Positions 1 through 5,501 of a stretch of 14,086 nt of DNA are shown in pieces. The DNA lies in contig CAKSGA010000061.1 in NCBI GenBank assembly GCA_934454435.1, positions 1 to 14,086 of the forward strand, read 5' to 3'. The stretch is from an uncultured Oscillospiraceae bacterium (GTDB taxonomy: Bacteria; Bacillota; Clostridia; Oscillospirales; Ruminococcaceae). The first letter of the stretch is position 1; every line of letters begins with the position of its first letter. Both the position numbers and the translations under genes were made by a program. The notes beneath the pieces were generated by a model that searched no databases, was not told where the DNA came from, and saw only the letters and a list, made by a program, of their open reading frames with translations.

Positions 1-21
1 TTTTCTAAGTACCTTGTTCAT
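1..21 (-). CDS. Start of downstream ABC permease gene (partial, 7 codons)
   Basis: On the minus strand an ATG at 21-19 overlaps the TAA stop (23-21) of the ABC ATPase in a TAATG arrangement, and GGAGG lies 7 nt upstream (28-32). Only seven codons (MNKVLRK) remain before the window edge, so the product cannot be read. In this kind of module the gene after a MacB/LolD-type ATPase is usually the FtsX/MacB-type permease, which is what I infer here. The overlap suggests translational coupling between ATPase and permease. Confidence 0.6.
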
Positions 22-722
22 TACAAATCCTCCAGCTCAGCGGCAGGTATGCGGGTTTCGTTAAGATAATCCTTTCTGATGAGTCCGTCCTTGATGATTA
101 TAACTTTATGCACCATATTCTTGATCGCATTGTTGTGAGTTACTATAAGCATTGTCGTGCCATATTTCTGGTTGACCTTTTCAAGAAGGACAAGAATATC
201 CTTGGAGGTTTTCGAGTCGAGCGCTCCGGTCGGCTCATCGCACAGAAGCAGCTTCGGGTTCTTTATAAGTGCCCTTGCTATTGCGCATCTCTGCTGCTGA
301 CCGCCAGATAGCTGCGACGGGAACTTGTACCTGTGCTCGGAAAGTCCCAGCGTTGTGAGAAGCTCCTCCATGTCCAGCGGAGAATCGGAAAGATATTCGC
401 AGACCTGAATGTTTTCCTCGACAGTGAGGTTCGGGACGAGGTTATAGAACTGGAAAATGAACCCGAGATTTTCCTTTCGGTATTCTGCCAGCTTGTCGGG
501 CTTCAGACCGAAGATCTCCTTTCCATCGACCTTTACTGAACCGCTGTCCATCGTATCAAGACCGCCTATACAGTTGAGAAGCGTGGATTTTCCGGAGCCG
601 CTGGTGCCCTGTATAACGCACATCTGTCCCTTTTCAACGCCTGTGCTCACGCCCTTCAGGACCTGAATATAGCTTGCGTCGGTTCCATAGCTTTTCTTTA
701 CGTCTTTGATCTCCAGATACAT
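21..722 (-). CDS. ABC transporter ATP-binding protein, MacB/LolD/FtsE-like
   Basis: This 233-residue ATPase has the full motif set: Walker A GTSGSGKS (39-46), Q-loop Gln91 in FIFQFYNL, signature LSGGQQQR (138-145), Walker B LLLCDEPTGALD (158-169) and the switch His196 in VTHN. The length and the sequence around the Q-loop and signature fit the family that pairs with FtsX/MacB-type permeases. Such complexes usually export peptides or antimicrobials, or act on the envelope, rather than import nutrients. The ATG at 722-720 has GGAGG at 729-733. The gene lies downstream of tetR on the same strand, and two copies of the palindrome ATAACACTGTTAT lie between them, so control by that TetR protein is likely. 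The substrate cannot be read from the ATPase. Confidence 0.9.
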   Translation of the reverse strand: MYLEIKDVKKSYGTDASYIQVLKGVSTGVEKGQMCVIQGTSGSGKSTLLNCIGGLDTMDSGSVKVDGKEIFGLKPDKLAEYRKENLGFIFQFYNLVPNLTVEENIQVCEYLSDSPLDMEELLTTLGLSEHRYKFPSQLSGGQQQRCAIARALIKNPKLLLCDEPTGALDSKTSKDILVLLEKVNQKYGTTMLIVTHNNAIKNMVHKVIIIKDGLIRKDYLNETRIPAAELEDL

Positions 723-755
723 TTTCTTTCCTCCGAATTCTTAAAAGTTTACCGC

Positions 756-768
756 ATAACACTGTTAT
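756..768. promoter_or_regulatory. Palindromic operator, copy 1 (probable TetR site)
   Basis: ATAACACTGTTAT is a 13-bp palindrome around one central base. Here it extends to a perfect 17-bp palindrome (754-770, GCATAACA-C-TGTTATGC). It sits 33 bp upstream of the ABC ATPase start. The same core occurs at 872-884 and 1659-1671, with a degenerate copy at 1578-1590 on the tetR promoter. That distribution is what points to the neighbouring TetR protein as its ligand. Confidence 0.75.
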
Positions 769-786
769 GCAATATGCGTATTATTT

Positions 787-802
787 GCCGCCCGAAAGCG
801 GC
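787..802. other. Hairpin GCCGC/GCGGC without U-tract
   Basis: The arms GCCGC (787-791) and GCGGC (798-802) enclose a 6-nt loop. Neither side carries a T-run in the right place for intrinsic termination, so I do not call it a terminator. It sits in the same relative place beside operator copy 1 as the larger hairpin 900-921 does beside copy 2, so both belong to a duplicated module. Confidence 0.4.
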
Positions 803-871
803 GTATATATGCAGAAACGCTCTTTCGGACGTTTCGTTTTACCAGATGGTAACCACTGAAGTTTACCCAGG

Positions 872-884
872 ATAACACTGTTAT
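872..884. promoter_or_regulatory. Palindromic operator, copy 2 (probable TetR site)
   Basis: This is an exact copy of ATAACACTGTTAT, 41 bp past the end of tetR and 150 bp before the ABC ATPase start. As at copy 1, GTTTACC lies just to its left (861-867) and TTATTT to its right (895-900). The whole surrounding module is therefore duplicated, not only the operator. Confidence 0.7.
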
Positions 885-899
885 GTTGTGCCTGTTATT

Positions 900-921
900 T
901 TAGCCGCCGACCGGCGGCTAA
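900..921. other. Strong hairpin after tetR
   Basis: TTAGCCGCC (900-908) pairs perfectly with GGCGGCTAA (913-921) around a GACC loop, directly after the tetR stop codon. In the tetR direction the bases after the stem are AATAACAG, not a U-tract. It may act as an mRNA 3' end or processing stem, but it is not a canonical Rho-independent terminator. Confidence 0.45.
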
Positions 922-925
922 GATT

Positions 926-1552
926 TCAGTCCTGAACTATCATAGTGAACCAGATATTTATCAGGAACTCCATTATCCTCCTCATGTGGAGCTTTGCCTT
1001 TTCCACATCTCTTTCATGCGTCAGAAGGTGCGTGTATGCGTCAACGCTGATATGGGTTATCCAATGGAGCATATATTCGTCAACGTGATATCCCGGCATT
1101 TTCTGCGCTGCCCTGTCAGCCGAAGCCCGAAAGCCTCGCTCAGTCATATCGACCACCATATCGACCGCATTTTCATACTCTGAACCCTGCGCCTTTGTCA
1201 GCAGGAGTATAAACACGTCATAATACTGATACATATACTCGACAAGATCGTCCATTCCTCCATGGGTTTCGATGTGGTACTCCGCTGTCAGAACCGCCGG
1301 GTCATCGCTTGCCATTTCCTCGGCGTCATTCATATAATGCTCGTTCAGCACCCGGCAAAGCTCTTTAAGCGGCGGATCGACAATGGCGGCAAAAAGGTCG
1401 TTTTTATTCCTGAAAAAGAAATACAGCGCCCCGGTCGTAACGCCTGCGTCGGCGCATATTTTCCGCAGCGAAGCTTTCATATATCCCTTTTCCGAGAATT
1501 CAGCCAGCGCACTTTTCAGCAGCTTCTCTCTCGTTTCAAGTTCATCTCCCAT
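926..1552 (-). CDS. TetR/AcrR family transcriptional regulator
   Basis: This 208-residue protein has the N-terminal TetR helix-turn-helix: an FSEKGY segment (about 19-24), then the turn GVTTGALYFFF (about 37-47) and KNDLF, the hallmark of the family. The C-terminal ligand and dimer domain has no recognisable subfamily. The ATG at 1552-1550 follows an AAGGAAGG-type Shine-Dalgarno. A sigma-A promoter (1589-1617) lies just upstream, with a palindromic site on its -10 box, so autorepression is the simplest model. The gene reads toward the ABC ATPase (203 bp away), which has two further copies of the site. TetR repressors next to ABC exporters commonly respond to a drug, peptide or envelope stressor. 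The inducer here is unknown. Confidence 0.9.
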   Translation of the reverse strand: MGDELETREKLLKSALAEFSEKGYMKASLRKICADAGVTTGALYFFFRNKNDLFAAIVDPPLKELCRVLNEHYMNDAEEMASDDPAVLTAEYHIETHGGMDDLVEYMYQYYDVFILLLTKAQGSEYENAVDMVVDMTERGFRASADRAAQKMPGYHVDEYMLHWITHISVDAYTHLLTHERDVEKAKLHMRRIMEFLINIWFTMIVQD

Positions 1553-1577
1553 TTTGTCACCTTCCTTCCCGCCTCAC

Positions 1578-1590
1578 ATAACATCGTTAT
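1578..1590. promoter_or_regulatory. Degenerate palindromic operator, copy 3, on tetR -10 box
   Basis: ATAACATCGTTAT differs from the core ATAACACTGTTAT at two central positions and keeps the ATAAC/GTTAT arms. It overlaps two bases of the tetR -10 hexamer (1589-1594) and covers the expected transcription start. A bound repressor there would block the promoter. The weaker match could set a partial, self-limiting level of autorepression (inference). Confidence 0.6.
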
Positions 1591-1617
1591 CTTAGCACAA
1601 ATACGCCCTCTTGTCAA
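1589..1617 (-). promoter_or_regulatory. Sigma-A promoter of tetR
   Basis: On the minus strand a perfect -35 TTGACA (1617-1612) and a -10 TAAGAT (1594-1589) are separated by exactly 17 bp, about 40 bp upstream of the tetR start codon. Operator copy 3 overlaps the -10 box. Confidence 0.8.
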
Positions 1618-1658
1618 TAGTTCCGCACTGATTTCAGCATATTATACAAAGAAGCAAC

Positions 1659-1671
1659 ATAACACTGTTAT
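1659..1671. promoter_or_regulatory. Palindromic operator, copy 4 (probable TetR site)
   Basis: This is an exact copy of ATAACACTGTTAT, about 107 bp upstream of tetR. On the minus strand a TATAAT (1646-1641) lies 12 bp downstream, so the site would cover the -35 area of a possible second promoter, although no good -35 hexamer is visible. It is centred 80 bp from copy 3, a spacing that could allow cooperative or looped binding (inference). Confidence 0.65.
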
Positions 1672-1764
1672 CCGAATTGTATACTCCAACAAATATAGCT
1701 TCAGCCTGTTTGAGAACGTCCAGTATGTTACCTGCTGTCAAGGACAGAATTCCCGAAAAAGTGG

Positions 1765-1793
1765 TTGTAAAAAGAGTGGAATAGTGCTATAAT
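1765..1793 (+). promoter_or_regulatory. Sigma-A promoter of the ECF operon
   Basis: TTGTAA (1765-1770) and TATAAT (1788-1793) are separated by 17 bp, with TG one base before the -10 (extended -10). The predicted transcript starts near 1800, which leaves a leader of about 217 nt before the S component gene. Confidence 0.75.
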
Positions 1794-1848
1794 AAAAAAC
1801 AGGTCTGCCGTTGGCTCACTATCCGGATTCCACGCCTACAAAGAGCAT

Positions 1849-1911
1849 ATGAAAAAAAACAGCCTGCTCCATTCAGACATTTCCAGATTATTCGGAGCAT
1901 TCTGCGACTGA
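1849..1911 (+). CDS. Possible 20-codon leader ORF (MKKNSLLHSDISRLFGAFCD)
   Basis: A short ORF starts at ATG 1849 inside the ECF leader, with only a weak purine stretch (AAAGAG) before it. It ends at TGA 1909-1911, which lies inside the right arm of a perfect 13-bp inverted repeat whose left arm covers codons 6-10. A ribosome on this ORF would melt the stem. It could be an attenuator peptide, or chance, since short ORFs are common. No amino-acid run typical of classic attenuators is present. Confidence 0.3.
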   Translation: MKKNSLLHSDISRLFGAFCD

Positions 1912-1920
1912 ATGGAGCAG
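1864..1920 (+). promoter_or_regulatory. Leader stem-loop, 13-bp perfect inverted repeat
   Basis: CTGCTCCATTCAG (1864-1876) is exactly complementary to CTGAATGGAGCAG (1908-1920) across a 31-nt loop. The transcript from the 1788 promoter would carry it. The loop also holds GGAGCATTC (1894-1902). The repeat could be an RNA switch or a binding site for the AraC regulator of this operon. The sequence alone does not decide between them, and I recognise no known riboswitch class. Confidence 0.6.
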
Positions 1921-1950
1921 ACATATATGACCTCCTGCTGATAGAATATA

Positions 1951-1974
1951 TTAGGGTTCCTGGACGGAACCTAA
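1951..1974 (+). promoter_or_regulatory. Second leader hairpin, possible attenuator
   Basis: TTAGGGTTCC pairs with GGAACCTAA (one bulged G) around a TGGAC loop, 43 nt before the S component start. The bases that follow (TTTCAAAG) make only a poor U-tract, so this is at best a weak attenuator. Confidence 0.45.
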
Positions 1975-2016
1975 TTTCAAAGCGCTGAGTTACACAAAAC
2001 TAACCGGAGGTACATA

Positions 2017-2604
2017 ATGAACAAAAAAAGGATACAGCCCAAGGATCTTATAACTGTCGGAATTTTCTCTGCAATAATGATGGTGGTATGCTTTGCGGCA
2101 TCAATGCTCGGATTTATTCCGATATTCATTCCGATGCTGTCAGTAGTCGTTCCGCTTGTGGGAGGGATCCCATTCAAGCTTTTTCTGACAAAGGCACAGA
2201 AATTCGGCATGGTGACTATTATGGGACCTATCGTCGGAATTCTCACCGGACTGCTCGGCATGGGCGTGTGGGTGATCCTCACAATGCCTGTCTTCGGACT
2301 TGTCGCTGACCTTATAATGCGTTCCGGAGAGTATAAAAGCGCCGCTAAAAGTGTTATAGGCTACGGCGTTTATTACCTTGGCATGATCGGCAACTATATC
2401 CCGATAATCTTTGCCCGGGACAGCTACGGAGAAATGCTGCTCGGCAGCGGGTTCAGCCAGGAGTACGTTGATACCATGATGGGATATATGCCCGACTGGT
2501 CGCTTCTCCCGCTGTTCGCCGCAAGCTTCGTTTCCGGAGTTGTCGGCGCTCTCATCGGCAGGGCGCTGATGAGGAAGCACTTCGTCCGTGCGGGTATTGC
2601 GTGA
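2017..2604 (+). CDS. ECF transporter S component, Trep_Strep / MptD-like family
   Basis: This 195-residue integral membrane protein has about five or six hydrophobic segments. It carries the conserved pattern of the Trep_Strep family (PF09605): KDLITVGIFSAIM at the N-terminus, GGIPFKLFLTK (about 49-59), FGMVTIMG, the ARDSY segment in the middle and a C-terminal ALIGRALMRKHF. In ECF transporters the S component is the membrane protein that binds substrate and works with a T component and two ATPases. GGAGG at 2006-2010 sets the ATG at 2017. The stop overlaps the T gene start (TGATG). Family members are thought to import small nutrients or cofactors. Relatives in operons with AraC regulators may be tied to iron or haem uptake, but I cannot assign a substrate. 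The gene is intact although its partners are broken. Confidence 0.85.
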   Translation: MNKKRIQPKDLITVGIFSAIMMVVCFAASMLGFIPIFIPMLSVVVPLVGGIPFKLFLTKAQKFGMVTIMGPIVGILTGLLGMGVWVILTMPVFGLVADLIMRSGEYKSAAKSVIGYGVYYLGMIGNYIPIIFARDSYGEMLLGSGFSQEYVDTMMGYMPDWSLLPLFAASFVSGVVGALIGRALMRKHFVRAGIA

Positions 2605-2957
2605 TGGCAAATACGCTTTCAGCAGTCCGCACGGGTAAACGCTCGATCTTCGACCCACGTACCAAAATACTTCTGGTGATACTGACCATCGCAATCATGA
2701 TGAGCGGCGGAGGGCGGCTTGTGCTGTATCTCCGCTGGGCGCTGACTGCGGTGCCGTTCCTGCTTCTGCTGACGGGACGCAGGTTCCGCACGGCCTTCAT
2801 CTATGCGGGAGTTTACACGGCGTCGTATTTTGCGCAGATACTTCTCATGCCGATAGCTTCCGGTGCGGTGAATTTTCTGCTGGTGGCTCTGGGTATCGTG
2901 GCACGGTTCATGCCGGGAATTGCGATGGCTTCATACATGGTCAGCACAACAACTGTC
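2604..2957 (+). pseudogene. ECF T component (EcfT/CbiQ-like), 3' half deleted
   Basis: The ATG at 2604 overlaps the stop of the S gene. The first 118 codons look like a normal EcfT N-terminal half: FDPRTKILLVILTIAIMM, several membrane segments, then MPGIAMASYMVSTTTV. After Val118 (2955-2957) the reading frame enters sequence that, one frame over, encodes the middle of an ECF ATPase (VFQNPRSQFFN). The open frame runs on to 3083, but that part is out-of-frame ATPase DNA. A full EcfT is usually about 220-260 residues and ends with the coupling helices that contact the ATPases. These are missing, so a working T component is unlikely. Confidence 0.8.
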
Positions 2958-3411
2958 CGTTTTTCAGAACCCACGTTCGCAGTTTTTCAATGTGGATACC
3001 ACCAGCGAGCTCGCATTATCCTGCGAAAACATGGGCATGCCGGAACCGGAAGTGCGCTCCCGTGTGGAAAGAGCGGTCAATGAACTTGATCTTCGTCCGC
3101 TGCTGGACTGGAGTATTTTTGAGCTTTCCGGCGGAGAGAAGCAGCGTATCGCCTGCGGTTCCGTGAGCACGCTTTCACCGGAGGTAATGGTACTGGACGA
3201 GCCGTCCTCCAACCTTGATTTTCCGGGCATCAGGAGCCTGCGTAACATCATCAGTCTGTGGAAGTCCCAGGGGCGTACTGTGATTATTGCGGAACATCGG
3301 CTGCACTTCCTGAAAGATATTGCGGACAGGGTTATTTACATGAAGTCCGGGGAAATAAGGGAGCAGTTCAGCGGTTCGGAATTCTTTGCAAAACCTGCCG
3401 TATTCTTTTAG
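2956..3411 (+). pseudogene. ECF ATPase domain 1, N-terminal half with Walker A deleted
   Basis: From about 2956 the frame encodes an ECF ATPase starting at the Q-loop (VFQNPRSQFFNVDTTSE). It then has the signature LSGGEKQRIA, Walker B VMVLDEPSSNLD and switch region IIIAEHRLHFL. The first 80-90 residues of the domain, including Walker A, are absent, so it cannot bind ATP normally. It has no start codon of its own with a ribosome binding site. A TAG at 3409-3411 ends it in frame with the second ATPase domain, and the codons after the stop (EHGLRAPEL) read like the usual linker of a fused double ATPase. The original gene was therefore probably one protein of about 480-500 residues. Confidence 0.8.
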
Positions 3412-3441
3412 GAACACGGACTGCGTGCTCCGGAGTTATCA

Positions 3442-4170
3442 GTGGTTTTCGACCGGGAGTTTCCGGAACATAAGCCGGACGGGACGTTTGTGCTGAAGGA
3501 TTTCAGCTATTCCTACAAAAGCGGAGTCACGGCGCTCGATATACCGAGTGCGGAGCTTCCGACGGGCTCAGTTATCGCAGTCATCGGCAGCAACGGCGCC
3601 GGGAAAACTCCGTTCATGCGTTCGTTCTGCGGACTGCTTAAAAGGGACCGGGGAACGCTTGAAAAAAGCGGAAAACCACTCAACTCCAGAAAGCGCATAA
3701 AGTGCTGCTACCAGGTCATGCAGGACGTGAACCACCAGCTCTTTACCGAAAGCGTTCTTGACGAAGTTCTGCTTTCAATGGATAACGAGGATATCCCGGC
3801 GGCTGAAGAGATACTCCGCAGTCTTGACCTGCCTGACTTGAAAGCACTTCACCCGATGTCGCTTTCCGGCGGGCAGAAGCAGCGTGTCGCAATAGCGTCG
3901 GCACTGGCTTCCGGGCGGGAGTTCATCGTGTTCGACGAGCCTACGAGCGGGCTTGACGCCGGGCATATGCGGCAGGTGGCGGAGTGTATTCTCACACTGA
4001 AAGATAAGGTCAGGAACGTGATGATAGTCACGCATGACCCGGAGTTCATCGCACGCTGCTGCGATTATGCGGTGCGGATAGAGCATGGCAGCATTTCGGA
4101 GCAGTATGCGCTTGACCGGGTCGGCCGTGAGAGGCTCCGTGAATTCTTTATCGGAGGTGCGGAATGGTAA
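3442..4170 (+). CDS. ECF ATPase domain 2 (remnant of fused double ATPase)
   Basis: This second ATPase domain reads from GTG 3442, with GGAG at 3432-3435, in the same frame as the broken domain 1 and after the in-frame TAG. It keeps Walker A GSNGAGKT (49-56), a Q-loop (QVMQDVNHQLFTESV), signature LSGGQKQRVAIA, Walker B FIVFDEPTSGLD and switch MIVTHDP. Residue 57, directly after the Walker A Lys-Thr and normally Thr or Ser, is Pro. That is unusual and may harm nucleotide binding. The 3' end overlaps the araC gene by 7 bp. Restart at the GTG could still give a separate domain 2 protein, but without a complete T component or domain 1 its function is doubtful. It could equally be called the 3' part of a pseudogene. 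Confidence 0.7.
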   Translation: MVFDREFPEHKPDGTFVLKDFSYSYKSGVTALDIPSAELPTGSVIAVIGSNGAGKTPFMRSFCGLLKRDRGTLEKSGKPLNSRKRIKCCYQVMQDVNHQLFTESVLDEVLLSMDNEDIPAAEEILRSLDLPDLKALHPMSLSGGQKQRVAIASALASGREFIVFDEPTSGLDAGHMRQVAECILTLKDKVRNVMIVTHDPEFIARCCDYAVRIEHGSISEQYALDRVGRERLREFFIGGAEW

Positions 4171-5111
4171 ACGTAGACGGAGAGCTTGGCAGCAACATAC
4201 GTAAGGTCTGCGAGGACGAAATGTGCGCAGTCTATCAGCTCAAGGACGACACCGGCGAGGGACTTATGACGTTCTACCAGGTGTTTCCCGGGTGTATGCT
4301 GATTTATAATGATTTCCATATGGAGCATTGTAATTCCCGCTTTGTCCCGAATGCGGACATGGTCTGCATAGACCACTGTCGTGAGGGGCGGCTGGAACGG
4401 CAGTCCGGCGACCAGTATTTCTACATAGAGGGCGGCGATATGCAGGCGAATTCCCGGCATAAGCACTGCGGTGAGTTTTCGTTCCCGCTGAAGCACTACC
4501 ACGGGCTGACTGTCGGGTTCGACATAAGCCAGGCTGAGCAGTCGCTGCCGCACGTAATGGTTGGATTTTCGGTGGACCTGAGGCAGCTCCGGGATAAATT
4601 CTGCGCCAGGGGTCAGACCTTTGTTATGCGTGCCGGGAAGCAGATAGAGCATATCTTTTCGGAGCTTTACGAACTCCCGGAAAAGGTACGGCAGCCATAT
4701 TTCAAGATAAAGGTGCTGGAGCTCCTGTTGTTCCTGGACGCACTGGAGATACCGGCGGACTGCGGCGAGCGGCAGTATTTCTACAAGGCGCAGGTGGACA
4801 AGGTGCGTGATATCGTCACGCTGCTGACCTCTGATCTGGAGCGCTGGTACACGCTCGAGGAGATCTCCGGGAAATTCGATTTTCCGCTGACCTCGCTGAA
4901 AAAGTGCTTTCAGGGAGTTTACGGCTGTTCCATCGCCGCATATATGAAAGAATTCCGCATGAATGCGGCGGCTGGAATGCTAAAACGCACCGATGAGCCG
5001 ATAATTTCGATAGCCTCCCGGGTGGGGTACGACAATCCGGGGAAGTTTGCTGCGGCATTCCGTTCCGTACTCGGGGTGACTCCGAGCGAGTACCGCAGGC
5101 TGAATGCCTGA
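4164..5111 (+). CDS. AraC family regulator of the ECF operon
   Basis: This 315-residue protein has an N-terminal sensing domain without a recognised fold and a C-terminal AraC double helix-turn-helix (about 222-313). In it, YTLEEISGKFDFPLTSLKKCF is the first motif and IISIASRVGYDNPGKFAAAFRSVLG the second, followed by TPSEYRR. GGAGG at 4153-4157 sets the ATG at 4164, which overlaps the ATPase gene by 7 bp, so the two were co-translated. AraC regulators of this type are regular members of Trep_Strep ECF operons and often activate them in response to the transported ligand. That is the likely role here, with a target in the 1800-2016 leader or promoter region (inference). The gene is intact. Confidence 0.85.
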   Translation: MVNVDGELGSNIRKVCEDEMCAVYQLKDDTGEGLMTFYQVFPGCMLIYNDFHMEHCNSRFVPNADMVCIDHCREGRLERQSGDQYFYIEGGDMQANSRHKHCGEFSFPLKHYHGLTVGFDISQAEQSLPHVMVGFSVDLRQLRDKFCARGQTFVMRAGKQIEHIFSELYELPEKVRQPYFKIKVLELLLFLDALEIPADCGERQYFYKAQVDKVRDIVTLLTSDLERWYTLEEISGKFDFPLTSLKKCFQGVYGCSIAAYMKEFRMNAAAGMLKRTDEPIISIASRVGYDNPGKFAAAFRSVLGVTPSEYRRLNA

Positions 5112-5159
5112 ATGGAGCATTCCGGACGGCGTGGAGCTGAAATAAAGGTTAGACTGCGC

Positions 5160-5165
5160 TATAAT
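5160..5165 (+). promoter_or_regulatory. Candidate -10 box TATAAT overlapping the terminator
   Basis: A perfect TATAAT lies 48 bp after the AraC stop, but the expected -35 place (CTGAAA at 5137-5142, 17-bp spacer) is weak. If used, transcription would start near 5172, inside the left arm of the terminator hairpin 5167-5193. Confidence 0.4.
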
Positions 5166-5166
5166 A

Positions 5167-5201
5167 AAGACGTTCCGAAATAAGGAGCGTCTTAATTTTT
5201 T
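5167..5201 (+). terminator. Rho-independent terminator of the ECF/araC operon
   Basis: AAGACGTTCC (5167-5176) pairs with GGAGCGTCTT (5184-5193) over 10 bp with one G-U pair and a 7-nt loop, followed by AATTTTTT. This is the best intrinsic terminator in the window and closes the ECF operon. The ribosome binding site of the next ORF (GGAGG, 5202-5206) starts directly after the U-tract. Confidence 0.85.
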
Positions 5202-5213
5202 GGAGGTTTTTCG

Positions 5214-5501
5214 ATGAAAAAGAAAGGTACATTCTCCGTGGTATTCTCTTTTGCGAAGCAGTGCCGCAGAAAAATGCTGGCTTCCGTGCTTCTTGACGAT
5301 GAAACCAGGGAGATATGCAAGGAGATAGTTTCCTGCAATGCGCTCGGCCGCGTATTCATTGCGACAGACTATTTTGACGCTTCGATAAACCGAATCTCCG
5401 CATGGGTGACAGGCGTGCGTAATGTGCAGGAAGCGCTCCTCAATGCGCTGCTCATGTCGCATGAAGCAATACGTGAAATGCAGGAATCCGGTGCGATATG
5501 A
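5214..5501 (+). pseudogene. Chimeric ORF: ABC exporter-like head joined to L-rhamnose isomerase tail
   Basis: The 95-codon ORF has a strong start (GGAGG 7 nt before ATG 5214), but its two parts look unrelated. Residues 1 to about 27 (MKKKGTFSVVFSFAKQCRRK, then MLASVLL) resemble the start of an ABC exporter-type permease-ATPase. That is an inference from pattern, with moderate confidence. From LLDDETREICKEIV onward the sequence matches the C-terminal part of L-rhamnose isomerase RhaA. The key stretch is DYFDASINRISAWVTGVRN, the family's DFFDASINRIAAWVIGTRN motif, followed by ALLNALL. RhaA is about 420 residues; only about 70 are present here, without the metal-binding core, so it cannot be active. 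The frame stops at 5501, but the RhaA-like tail goes on in another frame from 5498. Confidence 0.7.

Noticed and set aside
787..921. Intrinsic terminators after tetR
   Set aside because: The hairpins at 787-802 and 900-921 are real, but neither is followed by a U-tract in the direction of transcription.
1262..1792. Open frame of 176 codons on the plus strand
   Set aside because: It lies antisense to tetR and its promoter and operators, has no ribosome binding site and no family features. The real gene is tetR on the other strand.
1800..2016. Known riboswitch class in the ECF leader (cobalamin, TPP, folate)
   Set aside because: None of the conserved core sequences I know for these classes could be seen. 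Only two hairpins and a short ORF can be supported.
2140..2694. Minus-strand open frame of 184 codons
   Set aside because: It is antisense to the S component and T component genes, rich in His/Arg/Ser as shadow frames often are, and without a start signal.
3409..3411. Possible recoding of the amber codon in the ECF ATPase
   Set aside because: This is a single TAG next to a gene already broken by deletion. Nothing else in the window suggests suppression, so plain decay is the simpler reading.
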